The notes under the pieces were generated by a model. It did not search any database. It was given only the letters and a program-made list of their open reading frames with translations, and was not told the origin of the DNA. Shown here one piece after another: positions 54,444 through 62,725 of a stretch of 64,000 nt of DNA (positions are counted from its first letter, which is position 1; every line of letters starts with the position of its first letter). This DNA comes from Flavobacterium sp. TAB 87. Lineage in GTDB: Bacteria > Bacteroidota > Bacteroidia > Flavobacteriales > Flavobacteriaceae. The stretch is from positions 248,001 to 312,000 of the forward strand of contig NZ_LLWK01000038.1 in the NCBI RefSeq assembly GCF_001529295.1. Reading direction: 5' to 3'. Made by a program: the position numbers and the translations under genes.

Positions 54444-56291
54444 TTACTCAACTGTAACCGATTTGGCTAAGTTTCGTGGTTGATCTACATTGCATCCACG
54501 TAGCACAGCTATATGGTACGATAATAATTGCAACGGAATTGTAGTAATCAACGGTGATAACGCATCCGAAGTTTCAGGGATTTCGATTACAAAATCTGCT
54601 AAATCTCTAACTTGTGTATCTCCTTTGGTAACTATTGCAATGATGCGACCACTACGTGATTTAATTTCTTGAATGTTACTTACAATTTTATCATAATGTC
54701 CTTGTTTAGGAGCGATGATAATTACCGGCATTTGAGCATCAATTAAGGCGATTGGCCCGTGTTTCATCTCTGCTGCTGGATAACCCTCGGCGTGAATATA
54801 TGAAATCTCTTTCAACTTCAATGCTCCTTCCAAAGCAACTGGAAAATTGTATCCTCTACCTAAATACAAACAATTTGGTGCATCCTTAAAAGTTTCGGCA
54901 ATTTGTTTAGCAACTTCATTGCTTAACAATGCTTCTTGTACTTTTTCAGGGATAATTTCTAATTCTTGCAAGTAACGGTGATAATCTGTACTTGACATAG
55001 TTCCTTTCGCTTTACCTAAACGAAGCGCCAACATGGTCAATACAGTAATTTGAGTTGTAAATGCTTTTGTTGAAGCTACTCCAATTTCAGGACCAGCGTG
55101 CGTATATGCTCCAGCGTGAGTTTCTCTAGAAATAGAAGAACCAACTACGTTACATACTCCAAAAACAAATGCTCCTTTTTCCTTAGCTAGCTTAATCGCC
55201 GCCATAGTATCCGCAGTTTCTCCTGATTGAGAAATAGCGATTACAACATCATTACTATTAATGATTGGATTGCGGTATCTAAATTCTGAAGCGTATTCTA
55301 CCTCCACAGGTATTCTAGCAAACTCCTCAATAATATACTCTGCAACTAGTCCAGCATGCCAAGATGTTCCGCAAGCCACAATAATGATACGCTCTGCGTT
55401 TAAAAACTTTTCCAAATTGTCTTCAACACCAGCCATCTGTATAATACCTTTGTTGGCATTTAAACGACCACGATAGGTGTCCTTAATTACACTTGGTTGC
55501 TCGTAGATTTCTTTCATCATAAAATGATCGTAACCCCCTTTTTCAATTTGCTCCAAATTCATTTGAAGTTCTTGAATATTAGGGTTTACCAACGAATCAT
55601 CTTTGATTTTTCTAATTTTGATTGGTTTGTGCAAACGAATATTTGCCATTTCACCATCTTCCAGATACACTGCATTTGAAGTATACTCGATAAAAGGAGA
55701 TGCATCAGAAGCAATAAAATACTCACCTTCGCCTACTCCAATAGCCAATGGACTGCCTAATCGAGCTGCCACAAGTTCATTTGGATTTTTGATGTCAAAT
55801 ACTGCAATTGCATATGCACCGACCACCTGATTTAAGGCTACTTGAACTGCTTTACCTAATTTTAGATTTTCTGTTTTTTGAATTTCTTCGATTAGATTTA
55901 CTAAAACCTCTGTATCGGTATCCGATTTAAAAGTGTATCCTCTTTTTTTTAATTCTTCTTTAAGAGGCGAGTAGTTTTCTATAATTCCGTTATGAATTAT
56001 AGCTAATTCTCCAGAATTGGATAAGTGAGGATGCGAATTTACATCATTTGGTACTCCGTGCGTCGCCCAGCGGGTGTGCCCAATACCAATTTTTCCACTT
56101 GTATTCAATTCTGATTCGGATTTTGCTTCTAGATCAGAAACTTTTCCTTTTGTTTTACAAAGCTTAATAGCATTGTCGTCATATAACATGACTCCAGCAC
56201 TATCATAGCCCCTGTACTCAAGCCGCTTTAATCCCTTTATTACAATGGGATAAGCGTCTCGATGGCCTATGTACCCAACGATTCCACACAT
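54444..56291 (-). CDS. glmS: Glutamine-fructose-6-phosphate aminotransferase GlmS
   Basis: A 615-residue enzyme making glucosamine-6-phosphate from fructose-6-phosphate and glutamine, the entry to peptidoglycan and LPS amino sugars. The N-terminal class II glutamine amidotransferase starts with the catalytic Cys (MCGIVGYIG, Cys2 after Met removal becomes residue 1) and has GHTRWATHG. Two SIS domains follow (IVACGTSWHAG and LYLGRGYNFPVALEGALKLKE), and the end is LAKSVTVE as in the family. It is the last gene of a three-gene operon, 8 bases after DUF4270. I see no glmS ribozyme. Confidence 0.98.
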   Translation of the reverse strand: MCGIVGYIGHRDAYPIVIKGLKRLEYRGYDSAGVMLYDDNAIKLCKTKGKVSDLEAKSESELNTSGKIGIGHTRWATHGVPNDVNSHPHLSNSGELAIIHNGIIENYSPLKEELKKRGYTFKSDTDTEVLVNLIEEIQKTENLKLGKAVQVALNQVVGAYAIAVFDIKNPNELVAARLGSPLAIGVGEGEYFIASDASPFIEYTSNAVYLEDGEMANIRLHKPIKIRKIKDDSLVNPNIQELQMNLEQIEKGGYDHFMMKEIYEQPSVIKDTYRGRLNANKGIIQMAGVEDNLEKFLNAERIIIVACGTSWHAGLVAEYIIEEFARIPVEVEYASEFRYRNPIINSNDVVIAISQSGETADTMAAIKLAKEKGAFVFGVCNVVGSSISRETHAGAYTHAGPEIGVASTKAFTTQITVLTMLALRLGKAKGTMSSTDYHRYLQELEIIPEKVQEALLSNEVAKQIAETFKDAPNCLYLGRGYNFPVALEGALKLKEISYIHAEGYPAAEMKHGPIALIDAQMPVIIIAPKQGHYDKIVSNIQEIKSRSGRIIAIVTKGDTQVRDLADFVIEIPETSDALSPLITTIPLQLLSYHIAVLRGCNVDQPRNLAKSVTVE

Positions 56292-56299
56292 ATATTTAT

Positions 56300-57862
56300 T
56301 TAATTTGGTTTCGTATAGAAAATCTGAAGTTTTAATCTTTTTTCTACTGGAACGGCTGCAGTACCTCCGTACAAAACAGTTCCAAGAGGATTAGATACCG
56401 AAGTTCTTGGTACTTGATTACTTACTTCATTTGGAGTTCTAAGTTTAGCGAACCCCAAAACACTAGCGCTTTGACTAACCACCAATCCTAATTTGACATT
56501 AGTAGAATCGGCATTTTTTACCAGATTTCTAATATGATCTGTAATTCGAATTTTATAGGTAGTTCCTCTTTTGGTGGTTGCATCTTTAGCAATACCACCA
56601 TCGTAAATTTCTGCTGAGAAAAAATCAACAATCTCACGATTATTATTCAAATCATACAAATAAATACGGCTTGGTTCTTTTGAATTTTTCATTTGATCCT
56701 CATCAATATGAAAGGTCAGATTGGCTTCATTAATCAACCAACTTTTGCTGCGAATCTCTTCTAATTCTCCTGGTTTACTAAACAAAGAGATCACAGACAT
56801 TGCACCTACTCCGCCCTTTAAATACAACTTATCGTCACCTTCTACTTTATTAGGAGTAGTGGTGGCAGCAGTATAATTTGCGGTAGCGCTCGTTTCTTCT
56901 ATTAAACTAATTGTGTTTGCTCTTTGAGGCAAAGTCGGACTAAAATTAATTTCTATGGACTTATCTTCTTTTACCGTATCTTCATCTGTAGTCGAAGCAG
57001 TTTTTGCCTTGTACTTTATGGTAATCTTTCCTTTTGTAAAATCCAACATTGCTAAATTACTAGCATTGCTTCCCGATTTCTCTACACCAAAATAAATACC
57101 TCTAAAATAATTTGTAAAAGCATCTGCAGAAGATAAATTTGACGCAGTCGCATTTAAGATTTTCTCTTGAAAGAAATCTTTATTTAAGTTCAAGACCATT
57201 TGAGGAGCAGTGTACTTCGTAGTTTCCTTCTCTGTATCTGGATCTTTAGTTTTGGTTACAATTTGCGCTTTGTTAAAAAAGAACTCTTCGTTTTCGTTCT
57301 TATTCTCAGAGTTATTTAACAAAGTAGTGCTTTTTAAAGCAGCTACGATGTCCGTTTTTTGATCGCTGTAATATATTTGATTTTGAAAGCTAGACTCAGG
57401 ATCCAAATTTCTTAAATAGTAACCTGATTCGTATACGCTCAATTTCAATTTACCCTCTGCAGGTCCAGCGATAGAATCTAATGCATATTCGCTTGATCCA
57501 TCTTGATTGACCTTAGTAACATGGCTCGAATACGGAATGGTTAGCACTACACTTTCGACAACTGGCGCGTCTCCAATTGTTGGCGCGTAGCTACCCAAGA
57601 ACACCTGCGTTACAAAATTTGCAGTTGTAGATCCGAAAGCAGGATCATCATAGATACCTAATCCATTTATTGCTTGGTTGTTAGTCTGAACAGCCGTTAT
57701 TTTTTGATTAAACGCAGCAACATCAGAGTTGTAAGTGGAAAAATCAAAATTGTTATCACCAATTAAATCATCGCCAATAACATTATAATCTTTATCGCAA
57801 GAATATAAAAAAACAACTGCCGCTACTAGTAAAATTTTCTTAAAAAAAGAACTGTCAACCAT
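56300..57862 (-). CDS. DUF4270-family lipoprotein
   Basis: A 520-residue lipoprotein (MVDSSFFKKILLVAAVVFLYSC, lipobox Cys 22, then DKDYNVIGDDLIGDNNF). It matches the Bacteroidota family DUF4270, of unknown function, regularly found between a glycogen-synthase-like gene and glmS. It is beta-rich, with paired motifs VVLTIPYSS and LIEETSAT-like segments. The gap to the upstream gene is 21 bases and to glmS 8 bases. The link with glmS hints at an envelope role (inference). Confidence 0.87.
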   Translation of the reverse strand: MVDSSFFKKILLVAAVVFLYSCDKDYNVIGDDLIGDNNFDFSTYNSDVAAFNQKITAVQTNNQAINGLGIYDDPAFGSTTANFVTQVFLGSYAPTIGDAPVVESVVLTIPYSSHVTKVNQDGSSEYALDSIAGPAEGKLKLSVYESGYYLRNLDPESSFQNQIYYSDQKTDIVAALKSTTLLNNSENKNENEEFFFNKAQIVTKTKDPDTEKETTKYTAPQMVLNLNKDFFQEKILNATASNLSSADAFTNYFRGIYFGVEKSGSNASNLAMLDFTKGKITIKYKAKTASTTDEDTVKEDKSIEINFSPTLPQRANTISLIEETSATANYTAATTTPNKVEGDDKLYLKGGVGAMSVISLFSKPGELEEIRSKSWLINEANLTFHIDEDQMKNSKEPSRIYLYDLNNNREIVDFFSAEIYDGGIAKDATTKRGTTYKIRITDHIRNLVKNADSTNVKLGLVVSQSASVLGFAKLRTPNEVSNQVPRTSVSNPLGTVLYGGTAAVPVEKRLKLQIFYTKPN

Positions 57863-57883
57863 CTGTAAAAGTAAAATTAAAAT

Positions 57884-58690
57884 TTAAAGAACCTCGTTTT
57901 TGTAAAATTCGGTATACGCTTCTGCGAAACCATCTTTGGAGGCGAAAGGTAAAAAAGGTTTTCCTGAAGATTCTATAAATTTTGTTAAACTTGGAGAAAC
58001 GTTAGGCGAAGCAACTATAACAGCATCTGAATGTAAAATACTGGCTTTCATGATGTTTTCGTAATTTGGCGTTTCCAAATCGGCAATTGCTTCTTGTGGA
58101 ATTTCGTCAAATTTCACTTTATTTATCATTTCACTATTCAAAGTTTCATCAAATGATTGCCCGTAAACAGACGTCACAATTTTTGTCTCAGAGAACAATG
58201 CTTCGTTTTTGTAATAATGCTTCATGTAAATTGGTAACATTGCTGCCATCCAACCGTGAACATGAATAATATCGGGAACCCAGTTTAATTTCTTAACAGT
58301 TTCAACCACTCCTTTTGCAAAGAAAATAGCACGTTCATCGTTATCTGGATACATCACGCCTTCTTCATCGGCAAAAGTTGCTTTGCGTTTAAAGTATTCG
58401 TCATTATCAATAAAATAAACCTGAATTCGCTCTTTAGGAATAGAAGCGACCTTGATAATCAAAGGCATATCTAAATCATTAACTACTAAATTCATACCCG
58501 AAAGACGAATAACTTCATGTAACTGATGTCTTCTTTCGTTAATATTTCCATATCTTGGCATGAAAATTCTAATTTGTCCTCCTTGGTCATTGATCATTTT
58601 GGGCACATCGTAAGACATTAGAGAAACCTCGTTTTCTGCTAAATAAGGCACCACTTCAGATGATACATATAATATCCTCTTATCTTTCAT
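57884..58690 (-). CDS. Short glycogen/starch synthase-like (GT5 N-domain) protein
   Basis: A 268-residue protein aligned only with the N-terminal half of GT5 glycogen synthases (normally ~470-500 residues). Family traces include ILYVSSEVVPYL at the start, IRIFMPRYGNI, and DIIHVHGWMAAMLPIYMK. The ADP-glucose-binding KxGGL motif expected after 'SSEVVP' is absent (AENEVSLMS instead), and the whole C-terminal nucleotide-binding domain is missing. Glycogen synthesis is therefore unlikely despite the common database name. Such short versions are conserved next to DUF4270 and panC in Flavobacteria. First gene of the leftward operon, divergent from panC. Confidence 0.85.
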   Translation of the reverse strand: MKDKRILYVSSEVVPYLAENEVSLMSYDVPKMINDQGGQIRIFMPRYGNINERRHQLHEVIRLSGMNLVVNDLDMPLIIKVASIPKERIQVYFIDNDEYFKRKATFADEEGVMYPDNDERAIFFAKGVVETVKKLNWVPDIIHVHGWMAAMLPIYMKHYYKNEALFSETKIVTSVYGQSFDETLNSEMINKVKFDEIPQEAIADLETPNYENIMKASILHSDAVIVASPNVSPSLTKFIESSGKPFLPFASKDGFAEAYTEFYKNEVL

Positions 58691-58729
58691 AATTGTAATT
58701 TACTTAATTCATTGGAAATAAAAACGATG

Positions 58730-58737
58730 CAAAATTA
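58730..58737 (-). promoter_or_regulatory. -7 promoter element of the glgA-like operon
   Basis: Minus strand TAATTTTG (complement of 58730-58737), 39 bases before the ATG. Divergent to the panC element. Confidence 0.5.
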
Positions 58738-58768
58738 CGAAAATTTATGCAGTTATTAAGTAAAATAT

Positions 58769-58776
58769 TAAGTTTG
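58769..58776 (+). promoter_or_regulatory. -7 promoter element of panC
   Basis: TAAGTTTG, 24 bases before the panC ATG; no TTG at the ideal -33 distance. Confidence 0.5.
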
Positions 58777-58799
58777 CACTTAATTTAAAAAATACCCGC

Positions 58800-59648
58800 A
58801 TGCAAATTTTTACCGGTAAAGTGGCTTTGATGGACTATTTAAAAAGTATTAGTACTCCAAACTGCACCATTGGTTTCGTTCCTACTATGGGCGCGCTACA
58901 TCAAGGCCATTTGGCACTCATGCAGCGATCCTTGTCAGAAAACACAGCAACTGTTGTGAGTATTTTTGTCAATCCTACCCAATTCAATAATGCAGAAGAT
59001 TTAGCGAAATATCCGAGAACTTTGACTGCAGATGTGGATAAAATGGAGGCATTAAACTCCAAAATTATCGTTTATGCACCGACAGTCGAAGATATATATG
59101 AAGGAAATACCGTATCAAAATCATTCGACTTTGATGGATTAGAAAATCAAATGGAAGGACAATTTAGACCAGGCCATTTTGACGGTGTGGGAACTATTGT
59201 TAAGCGCCTGTTTGAAATTGTTCAACCAACAAACGCCTACTTTGGAGAAAAAGATTTTCAACAGCTGCAAATTGTAAAAAAACTTGTCGATAAAAACCAT
59301 TTAAATGTAACAATTGTCGGTTGTCCTATTTTTAGAGAAGTAAACCAGTTGGCAATGAGCTCAAGAAATGAAAGGCTTACTGCTCAAGAACGCGATGAAG
59401 CAACCGTTATTTTTGAGACGTTGAGCGAAGTGAAAGCACGTTTTAACACCGACTCAATCGAACGCCTTAATAATTGGGTAAAAAGCGTTTTTGAAAAAAA
59501 CCCAACATTTGATTTAGAATATTTTGTAATCGCAGACGAAGCCACTTTGCAAACACAAACTAACATAGAAGCAGGCAAGAATTACCGTGCATTTATTGCA
59601 GTTTATGTTAATAATATTCGTTTGATTGATACCATTTCATTAAATTAA
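58800..59648 (+). CDS. panC: Pantothenate synthetase PanC
   Basis: A 282-residue enzyme that condenses pantoate and beta-alanine with ATP, giving pantothenate for coenzyme A. The HIGH-like motif appears as [17 protein letters not shown] (~residues 22-38), with [36 protein letters not shown] and the KMSKS-like MSSRNERLT. Full length and complete. panD follows after 14 bases, so both steps are in one operon. Confidence 0.97.
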   Translation: MQIFTGKVALMDYLKSISTPNCTIGFVPTMGALHQGHLALMQRSLSENTATVVSIFVNPTQFNNAEDLAKYPRTLTADVDKMEALNSKIIVYAPTVEDIYEGNTVSKSFDFDGLENQMEGQFRPGHFDGVGTIVKRLFEIVQPTNAYFGEKDFQQLQIVKKLVDKNHLNVTIVGCPIFREVNQLAMSSRNERLTAQERDEATVIFETLSEVKARFNTDSIERLNNWVKSVFEKNPTFDLEYFVIADEATLQTQTNIEAGKNYRAFIAVYVNNIRLIDTISLN

Positions 59649-59662
59649 TTTACTTTTGTGCC

Positions 59663-60013
59663 ATGCAAATTCAAGTTTTAAAATCAAAAATACATCGTGT
59701 AAAAGTAACTGGAGCCGACTTAAATTATATCGGCAGCATTACTATTGACGAAACTCTCTTAGAAGCGTCTAACATTATAGAAGGAGAAAAAGTCGCCATT
59801 GTAAACGTTAACAACGGTGAACGTTTTGAAACTTATGCCATTAAAGGCGAGCGCAATTCTGGCGAAATAACGCTGAATGGCCCTGCTGCCCGAAAAGTGC
59901 AAAAAGACGACATCATCATTATTATTGCGTATGCAACTTTGGAATTTGAAGAAGCCAAAACCTTCAAACCTTGGATTATTTTTCCAAACGAAACTAATAA
60001 TTCACTTACCTAA
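59663..60013 (+). CDS. panD: Aspartate 1-decarboxylase PanD
   Basis: A 116-residue pyruvoyl enzyme converting aspartate to beta-alanine. The self-cleavage site is Gly24-Ser25 in [10 protein letters not shown]; Ser25 becomes the pyruvoyl group. Other conserved segments are [17 protein letters not shown] and [12 protein letters not shown]. The length is normal. It supplies PanC, its operon partner. Confidence 0.97.
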   Translation: MQIQVLKSKIHRVKVTGADLNYIGSITIDETLLEASNIIEGEKVAIVNVNNGERFETYAIKGERNSGEITLNGPAARKVQKDDIIIIIAYATLEFEEAKTFKPWIIFPNETNNSLT

Positions 60014-60202
60014 CATTACCGAAAAAGGACTGAGTTTTTGCTTGTAATCGCGATTGCAGCGCATCTTTCTATGGCAATAAATCCTCCTTCGATTGGATTA
60101 TACTTCATTTTTTAGCTTCGATAATTTCATATTAAAAAAATTAAATAAAATGGTATATTGCTGCCTTATTTATTCCTTTTAATTGAAGTTACCTTGCCCA
60201 TT
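60014..60202. other. Intergenic stretch between panD and the esterase-like gene
   Basis: No gene seen. Bases about 60045-60110 (ATCGCGATTGCAGCGCATC ... AATAAATCCTCC) vaguely resemble the flank of the structured element at 47.6 kb, but the match is too weak to claim. Confidence 0.3.
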
Positions 60203-61348
60203 ATGAAAAAAATCTACCTACTTGTACTCCTTTTTTCGTTTTCTGCTTTTGCCCAAAAAACAGTTTTCGAAATCAATTCACTTAAATTAAAAGAAAAACG
60301 AACCATCTCGGTTGTTTTACCTCCTTCTTACGAAAAAAATACCGACAGAAAGTATCCTGTTATATACCTTTTAGATGGCGATTATTTATTAGATCCTTTT
60401 CAGGGAGCACTAACGTATGGCGCATATTGGGATGATTTACCCGAAGTAATTATTGTTGGAATATATCAAGGGAATAATCGCTACGACGATTGCACGGTAG
60501 ACGGGATTCAAGGCGTTCCTTTTGAAAAAGGAGCACAATTTTTTGAATTTATTGGAACTGAAGTTGTGTCATATATTGATCAAAAATACCGAACTTCTTC
60601 TTTCCGAATAATTGCGGGACACGATATCACTGCTGGTTTTATCAATTTCTATTTATACAAAGAAAATCCTCTTTTTAATGGCTTCATAGCCTTGAGTCCA
60701 GAACTGGCTCCAAAAATGGAAATGAGAATTCCAGAACAGTTCACTAAAATAAAAACACCTATTTTTTACTACCAGTCCAGTGCCGATGGTGATATCAAAG
60801 ACATTAGAGAACCCGTTGAAAAACTGGATCAAAATATTAAATTAACATCTAACAAATTGGTTAATTATAAGTATAATTATTTTAAAAATGCTACTCATTA
60901 TTCGTTAGTTTTATATTCTATTCCCAATGCCTTATACCAAATTTTTGAAGCATACAAACCAATTAATTCGGCCGAATTCAATACAAAAATAATGACTTTA
61001 GAATCTGGATATGCTGATTATTTAACTAGCAAGTATAGCTTTATGGCCACTTCGTTAGGAATTAAGATGCCTGTTCGAATGAATGATTTTAAAGCAGTCG
61101 AAACAGCAATTATGAAAAAAGAGGCTTACGACGAATTGGAACCATTAGCCGTTGTTGCCAATACCGATTATCCAACAGCAATGTTAGGCGAATACTTAAT
61201 GGGAGTGATGTACGAAAAAAGAGGTGATTATAAAAGAGCTGGAAAGCGCTATCAAGTAGCATCTCAACTCGATCCAATTGACAATTTGGACAAAGATTTA
61301 ATGTACGAGAAAATGGAAGAAATGAAGATCTTAAGCGATAAAAAATAA
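60203..61348 (+). CDS. Secreted esterase-fold protein lacking the nucleophile serine
   Basis: A 381-residue secreted alpha/beta-hydrolase of the esterase-D/enterochelin-esterase type. I start at 60203 (MKKIYLLVLLFSFSAFAQ), where the signal peptide begins, not at the in-frame 60158. The oxyanion/strand region YPVIYLLDGDYLLDPF is typical, but the nucleophile elbow reads AGHDITAGF: Asp141 stands where GxSxG has Ser. A His (NATHYSLVLY) remains. The C-terminal ~100 residues are TPR-like (YEKRGDYKRAGKRYQVASQL). It may be a non-catalytic binding protein or use another chemistry. The stop overlaps radA by one base. Confidence 0.88.
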   Translation: MKKIYLLVLLFSFSAFAQKTVFEINSLKLKEKRTISVVLPPSYEKNTDRKYPVIYLLDGDYLLDPFQGALTYGAYWDDLPEVIIVGIYQGNNRYDDCTVDGIQGVPFEKGAQFFEFIGTEVVSYIDQKYRTSSFRIIAGHDITAGFINFYLYKENPLFNGFIALSPELAPKMEMRIPEQFTKIKTPIFYYQSSADGDIKDIREPVEKLDQNIKLTSNKLVNYKYNYFKNATHYSLVLYSIPNALYQIFEAYKPINSAEFNTKIMTLESGYADYLTSKYSFMATSLGIKMPVRMNDFKAVETAIMKKEAYDELEPLAVVANTDYPTAMLGEYLMGVMYEKRGDYKRAGKRYQVASQLDPIDNLDKDLMYEKMEEMKILSDKK

Positions 61349-62709
61349 TGTCAAAAGTTAAAACCTCTTTTTTTTGCCAAAACTGTGGCACACAATATTC
61401 CAAATGGCAAGGACAGTGCAATGCGTGCAAAGAATGGAACACTATTGCGGAAGAAATTATTCAGAAGCAAGAAAAAGTCGCTTGGAAAAATGAAGCACCT
61501 GCAGCCTCTAAAGCGCCCAAGCCATTGCGCATCAATGAGATCGATTCGACTCAAGAAATTCGAATGGATACTACAGACGGCGAATTAAATCGAGTATTAG
61601 GGGGCGGATTAGTTCCAGGTTCTTTAACTCTTTTAGGTGGAGAACCAGGAATTGGAAAAAGTACCTTGTTGCTGCAAATTTCGCTGCATCTGCCGTACAA
61701 AACATTATATGTTTCGGGAGAAGAAAGCCAGAAGCAAATAAAAATGCGTGCCGAGCGTATTACTCCAAATAGTGCGAATTGCTACATTCTGACCGAAACA
61801 AAAACACAAAACATCTTCAAGCAAATTGAAGCCATACAACCAGAAGTAGTAATTATTGACTCCATTCAAACACTACATACCGATTATATTGAATCTACCG
61901 CAGGAAGTATTTCTCAAATTAGAGAAACTACTGCCGAACTTATAAAATTTGCGAAGGAAACTAATATTCCCGTTATTTTAATTGGTCATATTACCAAAGA
62001 TGGAAACATTGCTGGGCCAAAAATTTTAGAACACATGGTTGATACGGTTTTGCAGTTTGAAGGCGACCGAAACCATGTGTATCGTATTTTACGTTCTTTA
62101 AAAAATCGTTTTGGTTCGACAGCGGAGCTCGGTATTTACGAAATGCTAGGAAGTGGTTTGCGCGAAGTAAGCAATCCCTCTGAAATATTAATTTCACACA
62201 AAGACGAACAGCTGTCTGGAACAGCTATTGCCTCAACTTTGGAGGGAATGCGACCGTTGATGATCGAAATTCAATCGTTGGTAAGTACGGCTGTTTATGG
62301 AACACCTCAACGAAGCACCACCGGTTATAACGCCAAAAGACTCAACATGATTTTGGCAGTTTTAGAAAAAAGAGCTGGTTTTCGTTTGGGAGCAAAAGAT
62401 GTTTTCTTAAATGTTACTGGCGGAATTTCTGTAGACGATCCTGCGATAGACTTAGCGGTTGTGGCAGCTATTTTATCATCTAATGAAGATATTGCAGTTC
62501 CTAAAGGATTTTGTTTTGCAGGGGAAGTAGGATTGTCGGGAGAAATTAGACCCGTAAATCGTGTTGATCAGCGCATACAAGAAGCAGAGAAATTAGGGTT
62601 TTCGACGATTTTTGTATCTAAGTACAATAAAATATCTTTAAAAAATACTGGAATCAAAATTGAATTGGTTGCTAAAATTGAAGATGTAGCGCGTTACTTA
62701 TTCGAATAA
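61348..62709 (+). CDS. radA: DNA repair protein RadA
   Basis: A 453-residue RecA-like ATPase promoting branch migration in recombination. A four-Cys zinc finger (FCQNCGTQYSKWQGQCNACKEW, ~residues 9-30), Walker A GGEPGIGKSTLL (~97-108), the RadA-specific KNRFGSTAELG, and a Lon-like C-terminal domain (GGISVDDPAIDLAVVAAILSS) are all present. Its ATG shares its A with the preceding TAA, so it is translationally coupled to the esterase-like gene. The next gene starts 17 bases after the stop. Confidence 0.98.
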   Translation: MSKVKTSFFCQNCGTQYSKWQGQCNACKEWNTIAEEIIQKQEKVAWKNEAPAASKAPKPLRINEIDSTQEIRMDTTDGELNRVLGGGLVPGSLTLLGGEPGIGKSTLLLQISLHLPYKTLYVSGEESQKQIKMRAERITPNSANCYILTETKTQNIFKQIEAIQPEVVIIDSIQTLHTDYIESTAGSISQIRETTAELIKFAKETNIPVILIGHITKDGNIAGPKILEHMVDTVLQFEGDRNHVYRILRSLKNRFGSTAELGIYEMLGSGLREVSNPSEILISHKDEQLSGTAIASTLEGMRPLMIEIQSLVSTAVYGTPQRSTTGYNAKRLNMILAVLEKRAGFRLGAKDVFLNVTGGISVDDPAIDLAVVAAILSSNEDIAVPKGFCFAGEVGLSGEIRPVNRVDQRIQEAEKLGFSTIFVSKYNKISLKNTGIKIELVAKIEDVARYLFE

Positions 62710-62725
62710 ATACGATCCTTATCAA

